From positions 30,500 through 66,332 of the forward strand of contig WVXK01000007.1 in assembly GCA_011773515.1 (NCBI GenBank): 35,833 nt of DNA, given 5' to 3'. The notes under the pieces were generated by a model. The model did no database searches and was not told the origin of the DNA. It saw nothing but the letters and a program-made list of their open reading frames with translations. Shown piece by piece: positions 1-8,107 of this stretch. Made by a program: the position numbers and the translations under genes. The stretch's first letter is position 1, and the number at the start of each line of letters is the position of its first letter. The stretch comes from Deltaproteobacteria bacterium. GTDB taxonomy: Bacteria > Desulfobacterota > Deferrimicrobia > J040.

Positions 1-58
1 AAAAAAGGTGACTTGTGGAATGTTGCACAAACGCTCAGGAGCTTATCTTCGACGTATT

Positions 59-457
59 TTAGAACCTGTCGGCGCAGACGGTGTCATAGAGTCTCTCTAT
101 GACCGAACCACGCGGGATCTGGAGCCGGAGTGTGTTTGCATCCAGACCTTTGTCCTGCATGATGGTGCCGCGCTTGTTGTAGACCTTGTATTGAATCTTG
201 CTGTAGGTTCTCCTCGCGCAGTCTATCTCGGCCATCCCTGCGGCGTAATCTCTCTGACCCGAATCAAGGTAGACTTTCCGCACCCAGACATTTTGCACGT
301 CCCTCCCCGGAACGCTGTTTTTGTCCTTTGCGTAATAGAAAGCTGCTTTGTCCGTTTTTTCCAGCAGCATCCAGTCTGCCCCCTCTGCTGCAAAATACCC
401 GCAGAGGGCAATTGAGGCGACCAGCAGGAGGGTAATTGCTCTTCTCTTTGCTTCCAT
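59..457 (-). CDS. Secreted surface-adhesin-E-like protein
   Basis: A 132-residue protein with an N-terminal signal peptide (hydrophobic stretch about residues 8-24, ending near YFAAEGA). The mature part has the pattern of the surface-adhesin protein E family: a Trp soon after cleavage (DWMLLEK), an aromatic pair before a Ser (FYYAKDKNS), a VWVRKVY strand, an IDCAR motif in the middle, and a final VERLYDTVC-like segment whose Cys could pair with the IDC cysteine. The ATG at 455-457 is preceded by GGGGAAG on the minus strand, which supports this start. Family members are small envelope proteins; the adhesin role is known only for Haemophilus and should not be assumed here. A second gene of the same pattern lies at 1482-1841 on the same strand. 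Confidence 0.75.
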   Translation of the reverse strand: MEAKRRAITLLLVASIALCGYFAAEGADWMLLEKTDKAAFYYAKDKNSVPGRDVQNVWVRKVYLDSGQRDYAAGMAEIDCARRTYSKIQYKVYNKRGTIMQDKGLDANTLRLQIPRGSVIERLYDTVCADRF

Positions 458-477
458 GATCTTCCCCTTGGTTCTAT

Positions 478-506
478 ATTATAATGAAATTCGAGGTCGT
501 TGGGAA
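478..506 (-). promoter_or_regulatory. Candidate sigma-70-type promoter for the 59-457 gene
   Basis: On the minus strand, TTCCCA (506-501) and a perfect TATAAT (483-478) are separated by 17 bases. The predicted transcript start would lie about 15 bases before the ATG at 457. The -35 match is only moderate. The AT-rich core is near-symmetric (TATAAT also reads on the + strand at 480-485), so it could serve the divergent gene at 612 instead. Confidence 0.35.
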
Positions 507-611
507 AACAGTCGCAAGGGAATCTAAATATCATAGCCCGACCGTTCTCTGTTTGAGCATGCAGGCCTTTGAACCGGATTTGCTGAAGAACAGGAAAAGA
601 GGAGGAGGAAA

Positions 612-1466
612 ATGAGGAAGTCGAAAATTCTTGTTGTGCTCTCTCTGGTTCTGTCCGTGGCTATTCTTGGAGGATGTGCCCACACGACGTCCGGGGTTGG
701 GAAAACGAGTGTGTCTCCCGTTCTCGACAGGATCCTGGACAGGGAGGAGCTCGTGGTGGGCATGGCGGGAAACATGCCCCCCCTGAACATGACGACCAAG
801 GAGGGTGAGATCATCGGCCTGGAGCCGGAGCTCGCCAGGTACATGGCTGCCGGGATGGGGGTGGGGCTCAGGATCGAGACGATGCCCTTTGCCGAGCTTC
901 TTCCGGCCCTCTTGGAGGAGAAGATTGACATGATCCTCTCCGGCATGACCATAACCCCCGAGCGCAACCTGGGCGTTGCCTTCGTCGGCCCCTATTACGT
1001 TACCGGAAAGGCATTTCTCACGAAAATCGAAACTATCGCTTCTGCAGAGGAGCCCTCCGAAGTTGACACCCCGGATATTACCCTCGTTGCCCTTGCAGGG
1101 TCCACGAGCGAGTATTTCGCCGAGGATGCCATCCCCAGGGCGAAGCTCGTGACCGCCGAGAGCTATGACGAGGCGGTTAAGATGGTGATGCAGGGTAAAG
1201 CAGACGCCATGATCGCGGACTACGAAATATGCGCTGTGTCTGTCCTTCGCTACCCCGAGCAGGGTTTCGTCTCGATATTTACGCGTCTCACCTATGAGCC
1301 GATCGGTATCGCCCTGCCTGCGGGCGACCCACACCTGATAAACTGGTTGGAGAACTTTCTGGGAAACCTCGATGGAAGCGGAAGGCTGGAAGTTCTCGCG
1401 GAGAGCTGGCTCGAGGACGGCTCATGGCTCGAGCGGCTTCCCGGTCCACAGAAACAGGGGGAGTAA
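612..1466 (+). CDS. Family 3 extracellular solute-binding lipoprotein
   Basis: A 284-residue periplasmic binding protein of the amino-acid type (SBP_bac_3). The signal peptide ends in the lipobox LGGC with Cys22, so the mature protein should be a lipoprotein. The binding-protein fold starts at EELVVGMAGNMPPLN (about residue 50) and shows the family's GLEPELARYMA helix, the DMILSGMTITPER segment with the ligand-contacting Thr and Arg, and the later AGSTSEYFAE and KADAMIADYE motifs. The ATG follows AGGAGGAA directly upstream. No permease or ATPase gene is adjacent, so this is an orphan binding protein; it may serve a transporter encoded elsewhere or act as a sensor. A second family-3 binding protein is at 33792-35057. 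Confidence 0.88.
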   Translation: MRKSKILVVLSLVLSVAILGGCAHTTSGVGKTSVSPVLDRILDREELVVGMAGNMPPLNMTTKEGEIIGLEPELARYMAAGMGVGLRIETMPFAELLPALLEEKIDMILSGMTITPERNLGVAFVGPYYVTGKAFLTKIETIASAEEPSEVDTPDITLVALAGSTSEYFAEDAIPRAKLVTAESYDEAVKMVMQGKADAMIADYEICAVSVLRYPEQGFVSIFTRLTYEPIGIALPAGDPHLINWLENFLGNLDGSGRLEVLAESWLEDGSWLERLPGPQKQGE

Positions 1467-1481
1467 TCCTCGTCTTCCCTG

Positions 1482-1841
1482 CTAAAGGCACACGATCAGG
1501 TAGAGCAGTTTTATCGGCGTGTTCGGTTTTACGGGAATCCACCGGGTGGCCTCCGACCGCTTCGTCACCTCCCCCGTCCTGTCCTGGCGGATTATCGATT
1601 CGGGGAAACAGGCCTTCTTAGAACAGTCGATCTTTACCGAAGAAGTGCTGAAACCGGGAGACCCGGAGGTCCGGGAAGACTTCAACCGGACGCGAACGGT
1701 GTCCTCCGATATTCTCTCCATGCTCTCCCTGTCGTAGTAAATGGAGGAGTTAATGGATCGGTACGGCCAACCGCAGGCGGGAAAACCCCTGAAACAATCC
1801 ATGTAACCAATTTGTTTACTCTTTTGCACTTCCCTGCCCAA
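1482..1841 (-). pseudogene. Surface-adhesin-E-like gene, probably damaged at its 5' end
   Basis: The minus-strand reading frame from about 1770 down to 1482 carries the pattern of the 59-457 gene: IYYDRESMERIS, a VRVRLKSS strand, VKIDCSKK, and the ending WIPVKPNTPIKLLYLIVC with the paired Cys. The frame opens only with a TTG at 1841 or an internal ATG and shows no proper signal peptide. In a neighbouring frame, however, the same DNA reads KLVTWIVSGVF, which is signal-peptide-like. This suggests a frameshift between the leader and the mature part near 1770-1790. It could still be expressed if an upstream start restores the frame. The competing + strand frame at 1504-1737 matches nothing I recognise and is treated as a shadow. 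Confidence 0.5.
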
Positions 1842-2008
1842 ACTATGGACATTGAATCAGTGATTCCGAGATAGTTTTTCGGCTTCGTCTTTTACCCCGC
1901 CATCCCCTGACCTTCACTCTCGTATCCAGAGAAATCAACGAAGAAATGTTGCAACGGCAATATGGGGTTCTTCATCAAAAATATATTGAATTTTAGACGG
2001 GAAGTGAA
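1842..2008. other. Intergenic region upstream of the isomerase/DUF3604 cluster
   Basis: This AT-rich stretch separates the minus-strand adhesin-like frame from the + strand cluster. It should contain the promoter of the 2009 gene, but I find no convincing -35/-10 pair. The GGGAAGTGAA before the ATG at 2009 is a weak ribosome site. Confidence 0.4.
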
Positions 2009-2902
2009 ATGCGAACAGATTGGCTGCGGGAACCCCTTTTTCATTTTTTGATCATCGGGTCTCTGATCTTCGTTTTGTTCTCAGCCCTAAACAGGGAAGG
2101 GTATGACTCTTCCGGGAGCAGGATAGTCGTTACTGCATCGGATATCGAGCGGCTGAGCGATGCATGGTCGAGAAAGTGGAACCGCCCGCCTACCGAGCAG
2201 GAGCTCGCAGGTCTCGTTGAGGATTACATACGCGAGGAAGTCTACTATCGCGAAGCCCTTGCGCTGGGGCTCGACCACAACGACACGGTCCTGCGGCGAA
2301 GGTTGATGCAGAAGATGGAGTTTCTCACAAATGACCTCGCAGATCTCAGAACACCCGATGAGAACGCACTGAATCAGTTCTTACTCGAAAATCAGGACAG
2401 ATACGAAATCCCTGCCCGCGTGTCTTTCACTCACATCTATTTCAGCTTCGACAGTCGTGGTGAAAAGGCACACTCCGATGCAAAAAGGGTTCTGTCTGAA
2501 CTCACAGCCGGTCCCGGTGCTTACTCGAGAACTTTCGACCGCGGAGACAGCTTCATGCCGGGATACGATTTTGCCCGGGCAACGCCCCTCGAAGTCGCCC
2601 GTCTGTTCGGGAACAGCTTTGGGGACCGGCTCTTCGAATTAGAGACAAACGCCTGGCAGGGCCCCATAGAGTCCGGCTATGGACTTCACCTCGTGCGAAT
2701 CGACGAAAGGATAGATTCCCGGATGCCGGAGCTTGCCCAGGTAATCGAAGAGGTGCGAAGGGACTGGATGTACGAGCAGAGGCAGAAGACCAACGAGGAG
2801 ATCTACAGGAAATTGAAGGAGCGATACGAGATCGTCATGGAAGGGAGGACTGAGCAGCCGGGAACGGCAAGGGCAGCGGTTATCGGAGGCGGTACTCAAT
2901 GA
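2009..2902 (+). CDS. Membrane-anchored parvulin-type peptidyl-prolyl isomerase
   Basis: A 297-residue protein with one N-terminal membrane segment (about residues 11-27, HFLIIGSLIFVLFSAL). A helical SurA/PrsA-like region follows (about 45-130, with the EDYIREEVYYREALALGL pattern seen in parvulin chaperones), then a PpiC/rotamase domain (about 137-240: ARVSFTHIYFSF, the FGNSFGDRLFEL segment and WQGPIESGYGLHLVRI). It would act outside the inner membrane as a foldase. Its stop overlaps the start of the permease gene as ATGA at 2899-2902, so the two are translationally coupled. Three large exported DUF3604 enzymes follow, which suggests the isomerase helps fold them. Isomerase activity is a family assignment; the link to DUF3604 is inference from position. 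Confidence 0.85.
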   Translation: MRTDWLREPLFHFLIIGSLIFVLFSALNREGYDSSGSRIVVTASDIERLSDAWSRKWNRPPTEQELAGLVEDYIREEVYYREALALGLDHNDTVLRRRLMQKMEFLTNDLADLRTPDENALNQFLLENQDRYEIPARVSFTHIYFSFDSRGEKAHSDAKRVLSELTAGPGAYSRTFDRGDSFMPGYDFARATPLEVARLFGNSFGDRLFELETNAWQGPIESGYGLHLVRIDERIDSRMPELAQVIEEVRRDWMYEQRQKTNEEIYRKLKERYEIVMEGRTEQPGTARAAVIGGGTQ

Positions 2903-3900
2903 GCCGTCTCGTTACCATAATTTTTCTGGCCCTTTCACTGCTCCCCACATGGGCAGGAGGAGCCCTGGCGCACCGGCTCCAGCCTGCATACCTGGAGATA
3001 AGCGAACAGAGCGCTGCCAGGTTCAACGTTTTGTGGAAGCGGCCCCTTGTCGGCGACATTCCCATGAACATATATCCCCGGCTTCCGTCGGGCTGCCGGA
3101 ACCTTTCCGAGCCGGTGGTTCAGCAGCTCACAGGGGGAGCGGTAGAGCGCTGGTTCGTCGATTGCGGAACCAAGGGGCTGATCGATGAGGCAATCACTAT
3201 CGAAGGACTTGCTGCGACGCAAACGGACACGCTCTTGCGGATCCAGTTGCTGGATGGGCACACCTACACCTCCGTTCTGCGCCCCGATTCCCCATCCTTC
3301 CTCGTGCCCGAAAAATCGTCTCAATCGAAGATTGCCGGCTCCTATCTCGTGCTCGGTATCGAGCATATCTTGGGAGGGTTCGACCACCTGCTCTTTGTCC
3401 TTGGACTTCTTCTGATCGTGGGAAGCACCATGCTGCTGGTAAAGACCATCACTGCCTTTACCCTTGCACACAGCGTGACCCTTGCCATGGCGGCCCTCGG
3501 GTTCGTCCCCGTACCGCAGGCCCCGGTGGAGGCGGTTATCGCCTTGAGCATTCTTTTCCTGGCAACGGAGCTAACAAAACAGGGAAAGGGGGAGATGGGG
3601 CTTACCTCGAGAGCGCCCTGGCTCGTGGCTCTCTGTTTCGGTCTTCTGCACGGCTTCGGGTTTGCCGGTGCTCTTACGGAAGTCGGCCTACCGCAGGTGG
3701 ATATCCCCCTTGCGCTGCTCTTTTTCAACGTCGGTGTCGAGGTGGGGCAGCTCATGTTCGTCGCCGCAGTCCTTTCGGTTCGATGGGGGATCCGGAAAAT
3801 GAAAGTGAAATGGCCCCTCTGGGTTCAGCAGGCGCCGGCGTACGCTATCGGATCGCTGGCGGCGTTCTGGTTCATTCAGAGGACGATCTCTTTCTGGTAA
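2899..3900 (+). CDS. HupE/UreJ-type membrane permease with periplasmic N-domain
   Basis: A 333-residue protein. A signal peptide ends at ALA-24, leaving a His as the first mature residue (HRLQPAYLEI). About 120 periplasmic residues follow, with Cys66 and Cys89 placed to form a disulfide. About six or seven membrane helices run from residue 147 to the end. The helices carry the family's histidine signatures GIEHILGGFDHLLF (His156, Asp162, His163), FTLAHS (His191) and HGFGFAGAL (His251). HupE/UreJ proteins are linked to nickel or related metal uptake; the longer form with a periplasmic domain is poorly characterised. The ATGA overlap with the isomerase and the 39-base gap to the first DUF3604 gene put it in the same operon. 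Metal delivery to those enzymes is a reasonable but unproven idea. Confidence 0.85.
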   Translation: MSRLVTIIFLALSLLPTWAGGALAHRLQPAYLEISEQSAARFNVLWKRPLVGDIPMNIYPRLPSGCRNLSEPVVQQLTGGAVERWFVDCGTKGLIDEAITIEGLAATQTDTLLRIQLLDGHTYTSVLRPDSPSFLVPEKSSQSKIAGSYLVLGIEHILGGFDHLLFVLGLLLIVGSTMLLVKTITAFTLAHSVTLAMAALGFVPVPQAPVEAVIALSILFLATELTKQGKGEMGLTSRAPWLVALCFGLLHGFGFAGALTEVGLPQVDIPLALLFFNVGVEVGQLMFVAAVLSVRWGIRKMKVKWPLWVQQAPAYAIGSLAAFWFIQRTISFW

Positions 3901-3939
3901 TCGATGATTGTTAAATGGTTGAAAAAGGGAGGAGCATTA

Positions 3940-5871
3940 ATGAAAAGCTTACGAATTTTAGCCGTATTCATTGCCTCGTTATTAATGGCTTCTATTCTGG
4001 GTCTGCCGGCCTCGGCCGACTATGCCGGCAGTGTCGTCAGAGAGGATGTCAAGGGTGTCTTCAAGGCCCCCGGCTACTCGCCATACGCGGGCCGTAACTT
4101 TCCAACCATGGTGCTCTGGGGTGACACCCACCTCCACACATCCCTCTCGCTCGATGCGAGGGCCTTTGGCGTGAAGCTGGGCCCGGAAGAAGCTTATAGG
4201 TTTGCCCGCGGTGAGGAAGTCACCGCTACTCACGGTGAGCGCGTGAAGCTCTCCCGGCCCCTGGACTGGCTGGTGGTAACAGACCATTCCGATGCCATGG
4301 GTACGATGAACGAGATCGTTGCCGGTAACCCGGATCTTCTCAGGGACCCGAAGGTCAGGGACTGGCACGAGAGGATCATAAAGGGTGGGGAGACAGCTCT
4401 CATGGCAACGATGGAAGTTATTGAGACTTTCGCAGGAGTGTCAGGGGAAAAGATCCCGGAAATCCTCATGAACGAGGATTTTGTCAGTTCGATCTGGGAG
4501 AGATATCTGGATACGGCGGAGAAATACAACGAACCGGGCAGATTTACAACCATTATAGGATACGAGTGGACCTCGACTGATGGCGGCAACAATCTTCACC
4601 GCAACGTCCTCTATCGTGACGGTGCAGACGAGGCGCGGAAGTTGCTCCCCTTCACGGCAGCAGAGAGCTTCAATCCCGAAGACTTATGGAAATGGATGGA
4701 AAGGTACGAAGTGAAGACCGGGGGAAGGCTGCTTGCCCTGGCACACAACGGCAACGTGAGTAACGGCCTGATGTTTCCTACGATCAATCCTGAAACTGGC
4801 AAGTCCCTTACAAGGGAATACGTAGAGACACGGATCCGCTGGGAGCCCATATACGAGGTTACGCAAATCAAGGGTGATGGTGAGTCACACCCCTACCTGT
4901 CACCCAACGACGAGTTCGCCGGGTACGACGTCCTCTGGGACAAAGGCAACCTGGGCCCGGTTCCGAAGAAGGATGAGATGCTTCAGTACGAGTACGCCAG
5001 GGAGGCCCTCAAGAACGGCCTAAAGCTTGAGCAGGCCCTCGGCGTGAACCCATACAAGTTCGGCATGGTGGGATCTACCGACTCTCACACCGGGCTGGCT
5101 ACCGGTGAGGAGGAGAACTTCTTCGGCAAGCATGCGGGCAAAGAACCTAAGCCAAAAAGATGGAGCGCGCTGATCGGTGAGTTTGGAGACATTAAGTACT
5201 ATGGATGGGAACAGGTAAGTTCCGGCTACGCTGCGGTATGGGCCACGGAAAACACCCGCAAGGCGATTTTCGATGCGATGAAGCGCAAGGAAGTGTATGC
5301 AACCACCGGCCCGCGAATGACGGTCTGGTTCTTCGGGGGTTGGGACTTTGACGCTGAAGACGCCGCGCAGAGGGCACCCGGCATAATCGGATATTCCAAA
5401 GGGGTTTCCATGGGAGGTGATCTTATGAGTGCCCCTGAGGGCAAGGCTCCCACATTTCTTGTGGCAGCGTTGAGAGATCCATACCGGGGAAACCTGGACC
5501 GGATACAGATAATAAAAGGATGGCTGGATAGCGAAGGCAAGACACATGAAAAAGTCTATGACGTCGCCTGGGGTGATGCGGACAAACGCAAACCCGACCC
5601 CGATGGCAAGCTTCCGCCCGTGGGCAATACGGTGGACGTTGAAAACGCCATCTGGACGAATACAATCGGCGACTCGGAACTTATCACCGTGTGGAAAGAT
5701 CCAGGTTTTGACCCATCGCTTCGGGCGTTTTACTACGCACGGGTCATCGAGATCCCGACGCCCAGGTGGACAGCCTACGATGCCAAACGCTTCGGCGTGA
5801 AAATGTCAGATGAGGTGCCCATGATCACGCAGGAAAGGGCATATACGTCGCCGATATGGTATACACCGTGA
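3940..5871 (+). CDS. Secreted DUF3604 (PHP-like) protein, copy 1
   Basis: A 643-residue exported protein of the DUF3604 family, which is related to the PHP metal-dependent phosphoesterase fold. The signal peptide ends at ASA-26. Metal-site-like motifs are GDTHLH (61-66), VVTDHSD (112-118), GYEW (207-210), NNLHRN (217-222), LAHNGN (267-272) and GSTDSHTG (378-385). It ends in the family tail [10 protein letters not shown] chose the ATG at 3940, preceded by GGGAGGAG, over the in-frame ATG at 3904, which has no ribosome site and would add 12 residues before the signal peptide. It is the first of three paralogues and lies 39 bases after the HupE/UreJ gene. Substrate is unknown; a phosphoester or other hydrolase in the periplasm is the family-level guess. 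Confidence 0.87.
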   Translation: MKSLRILAVFIASLLMASILGLPASADYAGSVVREDVKGVFKAPGYSPYAGRNFPTMVLWGDTHLHTSLSLDARAFGVKLGPEEAYRFARGEEVTATHGERVKLSRPLDWLVVTDHSDAMGTMNEIVAGNPDLLRDPKVRDWHERIIKGGETALMATMEVIETFAGVSGEKIPEILMNEDFVSSIWERYLDTAEKYNEPGRFTTIIGYEWTSTDGGNNLHRNVLYRDGADEARKLLPFTAAESFNPEDLWKWMERYEVKTGGRLLALAHNGNVSNGLMFPTINPETGKSLTREYVETRIRWEPIYEVTQIKGDGESHPYLSPNDEFAGYDVLWDKGNLGPVPKKDEMLQYEYAREALKNGLKLEQALGVNPYKFGMVGSTDSHTGLATGEEENFFGKHAGKEPKPKRWSALIGEFGDIKYYGWEQVSSGYAAVWATENTRKAIFDAMKRKEVYATTGPRMTVWFFGGWDFDAEDAAQRAPGIIGYSKGVSMGGDLMSAPEGKAPTFLVAALRDPYRGNLDRIQIIKGWLDSEGKTHEKVYDVAWGDADKRKPDPDGKLPPVGNTVDVENAIWTNTIGDSELITVWKDPGFDPSLRAFYYARVIEIPTPRWTAYDAKRFGVKMSDEVPMITQERAYTSPIWYTP

Positions 5872-5883
5872 GCTTTCCCCGAG

Positions 5884-5906
5884 CTCGCAATTTTATAATT
5901 GCCGAG
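5884..5906 (+). other. Stem-loop between DUF3604 copies 1 and 2
   Basis: CTCGCAATT, a TTAT loop, then AATTGC-C-GAG: a nine-pair stem with one bulged C, 13 bases after the stop at 5871. There is no T-run, so it is not a classical rho-independent terminator. It may be an mRNA-stabilising or attenuating hairpin in the 199-base gap, the largest gap in this cluster. Confidence 0.4.
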
Positions 5907-6070
5907 GGGCTTGCCTGCCTCGCCAAAACCTCTGGTGCTCGCCTCGTCGCAGCCGAAAGGCGAATACGGGGAGGCGGGCCGAAGAGTACACCATAAGAAA
6001 TTAAAAGTGAAAGGTTAATGGTCAAAAACAGAGAAACCGTTATTTACTCTTTACTCGAAAGGAGATTGAA

Positions 6071-8032
6071 ATGGAACGAGTGCGCCTGATGATAGAGAAG
6101 CTGTGTAAATCTTTCCTGGCTGTTGTTGCCATAACGGCACTGACATTGCCAGGTGTGGCCCTCGCTCAGGACATCGGCAGCCCTGACCCCGAGGTCATCA
6201 AGGGACTCTATCCCGGAAAGACCTATTCACCCTACGCCCAGCGTTCTTTTCCCAGCAGGGTGTACTGGGGAGAGACGCATCTGCACACAGGGGTGTCCCT
6301 CGATGCCGGCTTGTTTGGCAATATCCTTGGCCACGAAGACGCCTACCGCTTCGCCCGTGGCGAAGAAATCAAGTCGTCGACCGGTCTGCCGGTCAAACTG
6401 GCCAGGCCGCTCGATTGGATCGTGATCACGGACCATTCCGACATGATGGGTATTGCGTTTGACATCCAGAAAGGCACACCCAATATTTTAGCTGTTCCGA
6501 AGGGCAAGGAATGGCATGAGGGCTTTAAGAAGGGCGGGGAGGCTGCGGGAAAGGCCGCGTTTGACCTGATCACCCATTTCGCCCAGATGAAGATTCCCGA
6601 GAAACTCCTCGAGGACTACTCTCCCGGCTCCAAGATTTACAACGGGGTTTGGGAGGATATCACCAAGACGGCTGATCGCTTTAATGATCCGGGCCGGTTC
6701 ACGGCCTTGATCGGTTTCGAATGGACATCGGTTCCCAAAGGAAACAATCTGCATCGCAACGTCATCCTGCGGGACGACGGGGGCCGTGCGCGCCAGGTGA
6801 TTCCACTGACCACTATGCCGCCCCTGGGTTCGCAGGACCCCTTGGATCTTTATAAGTGGCTGGCGGATTATGAGAACAAGACCGGTGGCCAGGCCCTTGC
6901 ACTGGCCCATAACGGCAACCTCTCCAACGGCTGGATGTTCCCCATGGTGGATACCTATGCCGGCGGCAAGGTTGACAAGAACTATGTGGAGCTGCGCGCC
7001 ATGTGGGAACCGCTCTACGAAGTGACCCAGATAAAAGGTGACGGCGAGACGCATCCATACCTGTCGTCCACCGATGAGTTCGCAGACTACGAAACCTGGG
7101 ACAAAGGCAACCTCGACCTCACGGTGCTCAAGAAGCCCGACATGTTGAATGGTGAATATGCTCGCGAGGCACTAAAGAACGGCCTCGTCCTCGAGAAGAA
7201 GCTCGGCACCAATCCTTACAAGTTCGGCATGGTTGGTGCGACAGACAGCCATACCGGCCTGGCCACGGCTGAGGAGGAGAACTTTTTCGGGAAATCCACC
7301 AGCGTTGAACCTTCCGCAACTCGGATAACGCATCCCTTTATCAAATCGAAACTCGGAGCCATAGAAGGTTATGAGATTGTTGCCTCCGGCTACCAGGGTG
7401 TGTGGGCAAACGAGAACACGCGCGAGGCGATCTTTGACGCTATGGAGCGAAAGGAGACCTACGCCACCACCGGCCCGCGCATCCCGGTGCGCTTCTTCGG
7501 TGGCTGGGAGTTTACCGACGATGACCTGCGCAGCCGCGCACCTGCTTTCCACGGCTATGAGAAGGGCGTGCCCATGGGTGGAGATTTAACGAAGGCCCCC
7601 GAGGGCAAGGCGCCGACGTTTATGGCCTATGCCCTGCGCGATCCCATAGGCGCAAATCTCGACCGCATTCAAATCATCAAGGGTTGGCTCGACAAGGATG
7701 GCAAGACCCACGAGCGCATTTATGATGTTGCCGTTTCTGACGGCCGTAAAATTGGACCGGACGGCCGCTGCAAAACACCGGTGGGTAACACCGTCGACCT
7801 GGAGGCCGCGAACTGGACCAACACCATCGGGGCCTCCGAACTCGCCGCGGTCTGGACCGACCCGGATTTCGATCCGAATGAAAAAGCCTTCTACTATGCG
7901 CGCGTGATCGAGATCCCGACACCACGCTGGGTGCTGTATGACAAGGTCCGCCTGGGCGCCGAGGTTCCGAAGGGGACGAAATTGATCCATCAGGAACGCG
8001 CCTATACATCGCCAATTTGGTACACGCCCTGA
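6071..8032 (+). CDS. Secreted DUF3604 (PHP-like) protein, copy 2
   Basis: A 653-residue exported paralogue of the 3940 gene, clearly alike along its whole length. The signal peptide ends at ALA-32. The metal-site-like motifs are GETHLH (67-72, with Glu in place of the Asp of the other copies), VITDHSD (118-124), GFEW, NNLHRN, LAHNGN and GATDSHTG, and the tail is again [21 protein letters not shown] precedes the ATG at 6071. A 199-base gap before it and 75 bases after it leave room for a separate promoter. It may differ in substrate from copy 1: the region after TDHSD and the 400-420 segment are the most divergent parts by eye. Confidence 0.87.
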   Translation: MERVRLMIEKLCKSFLAVVAITALTLPGVALAQDIGSPDPEVIKGLYPGKTYSPYAQRSFPSRVYWGETHLHTGVSLDAGLFGNILGHEDAYRFARGEEIKSSTGLPVKLARPLDWIVITDHSDMMGIAFDIQKGTPNILAVPKGKEWHEGFKKGGEAAGKAAFDLITHFAQMKIPEKLLEDYSPGSKIYNGVWEDITKTADRFNDPGRFTALIGFEWTSVPKGNNLHRNVILRDDGGRARQVIPLTTMPPLGSQDPLDLYKWLADYENKTGGQALALAHNGNLSNGWMFPMVDTYAGGKVDKNYVELRAMWEPLYEVTQIKGDGETHPYLSSTDEFADYETWDKGNLDLTVLKKPDMLNGEYAREALKNGLVLEKKLGTNPYKFGMVGATDSHTGLATAEEENFFGKSTSVEPSATRITHPFIKSKLGAIEGYEIVASGYQGVWANENTREAIFDAMERKETYATTGPRIPVRFFGGWEFTDDDLRSRAPAFHGYEKGVPMGGDLTKAPEGKAPTFMAYALRDPIGANLDRIQIIKGWLDKDGKTHERIYDVAVSDGRKIGPDGRCKTPVGNTVDLEAANWTNTIGASELAAVWTDPDFDPNEKAFYYARVIEIPTPRWVLYDKVRLGAEVPKGTKLIHQERAYTSPIWYTP

Positions 8033-8107
8033 ATTTATGCGTATACAGCTGGTGAAGGGTACGCCGGGCAAGGAATTGTTCTTAGGAAAAAATAGGAGGA
8101 AAGTTTG

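Noticed and set aside
531-1334. A 267-codon minus-strand frame opposite the solute-binding lipoprotein
   Set aside because: The + strand gene has a strong ribosome site, lipobox and family motifs. The antisense reading is His/Gly/Arg-rich without pattern.
5884-5906. Rho-independent terminator between DUF3604 copies 1 and 2
   Set aside because: The stem is good but no T-run follows, so it is listed only as a stem-loop.
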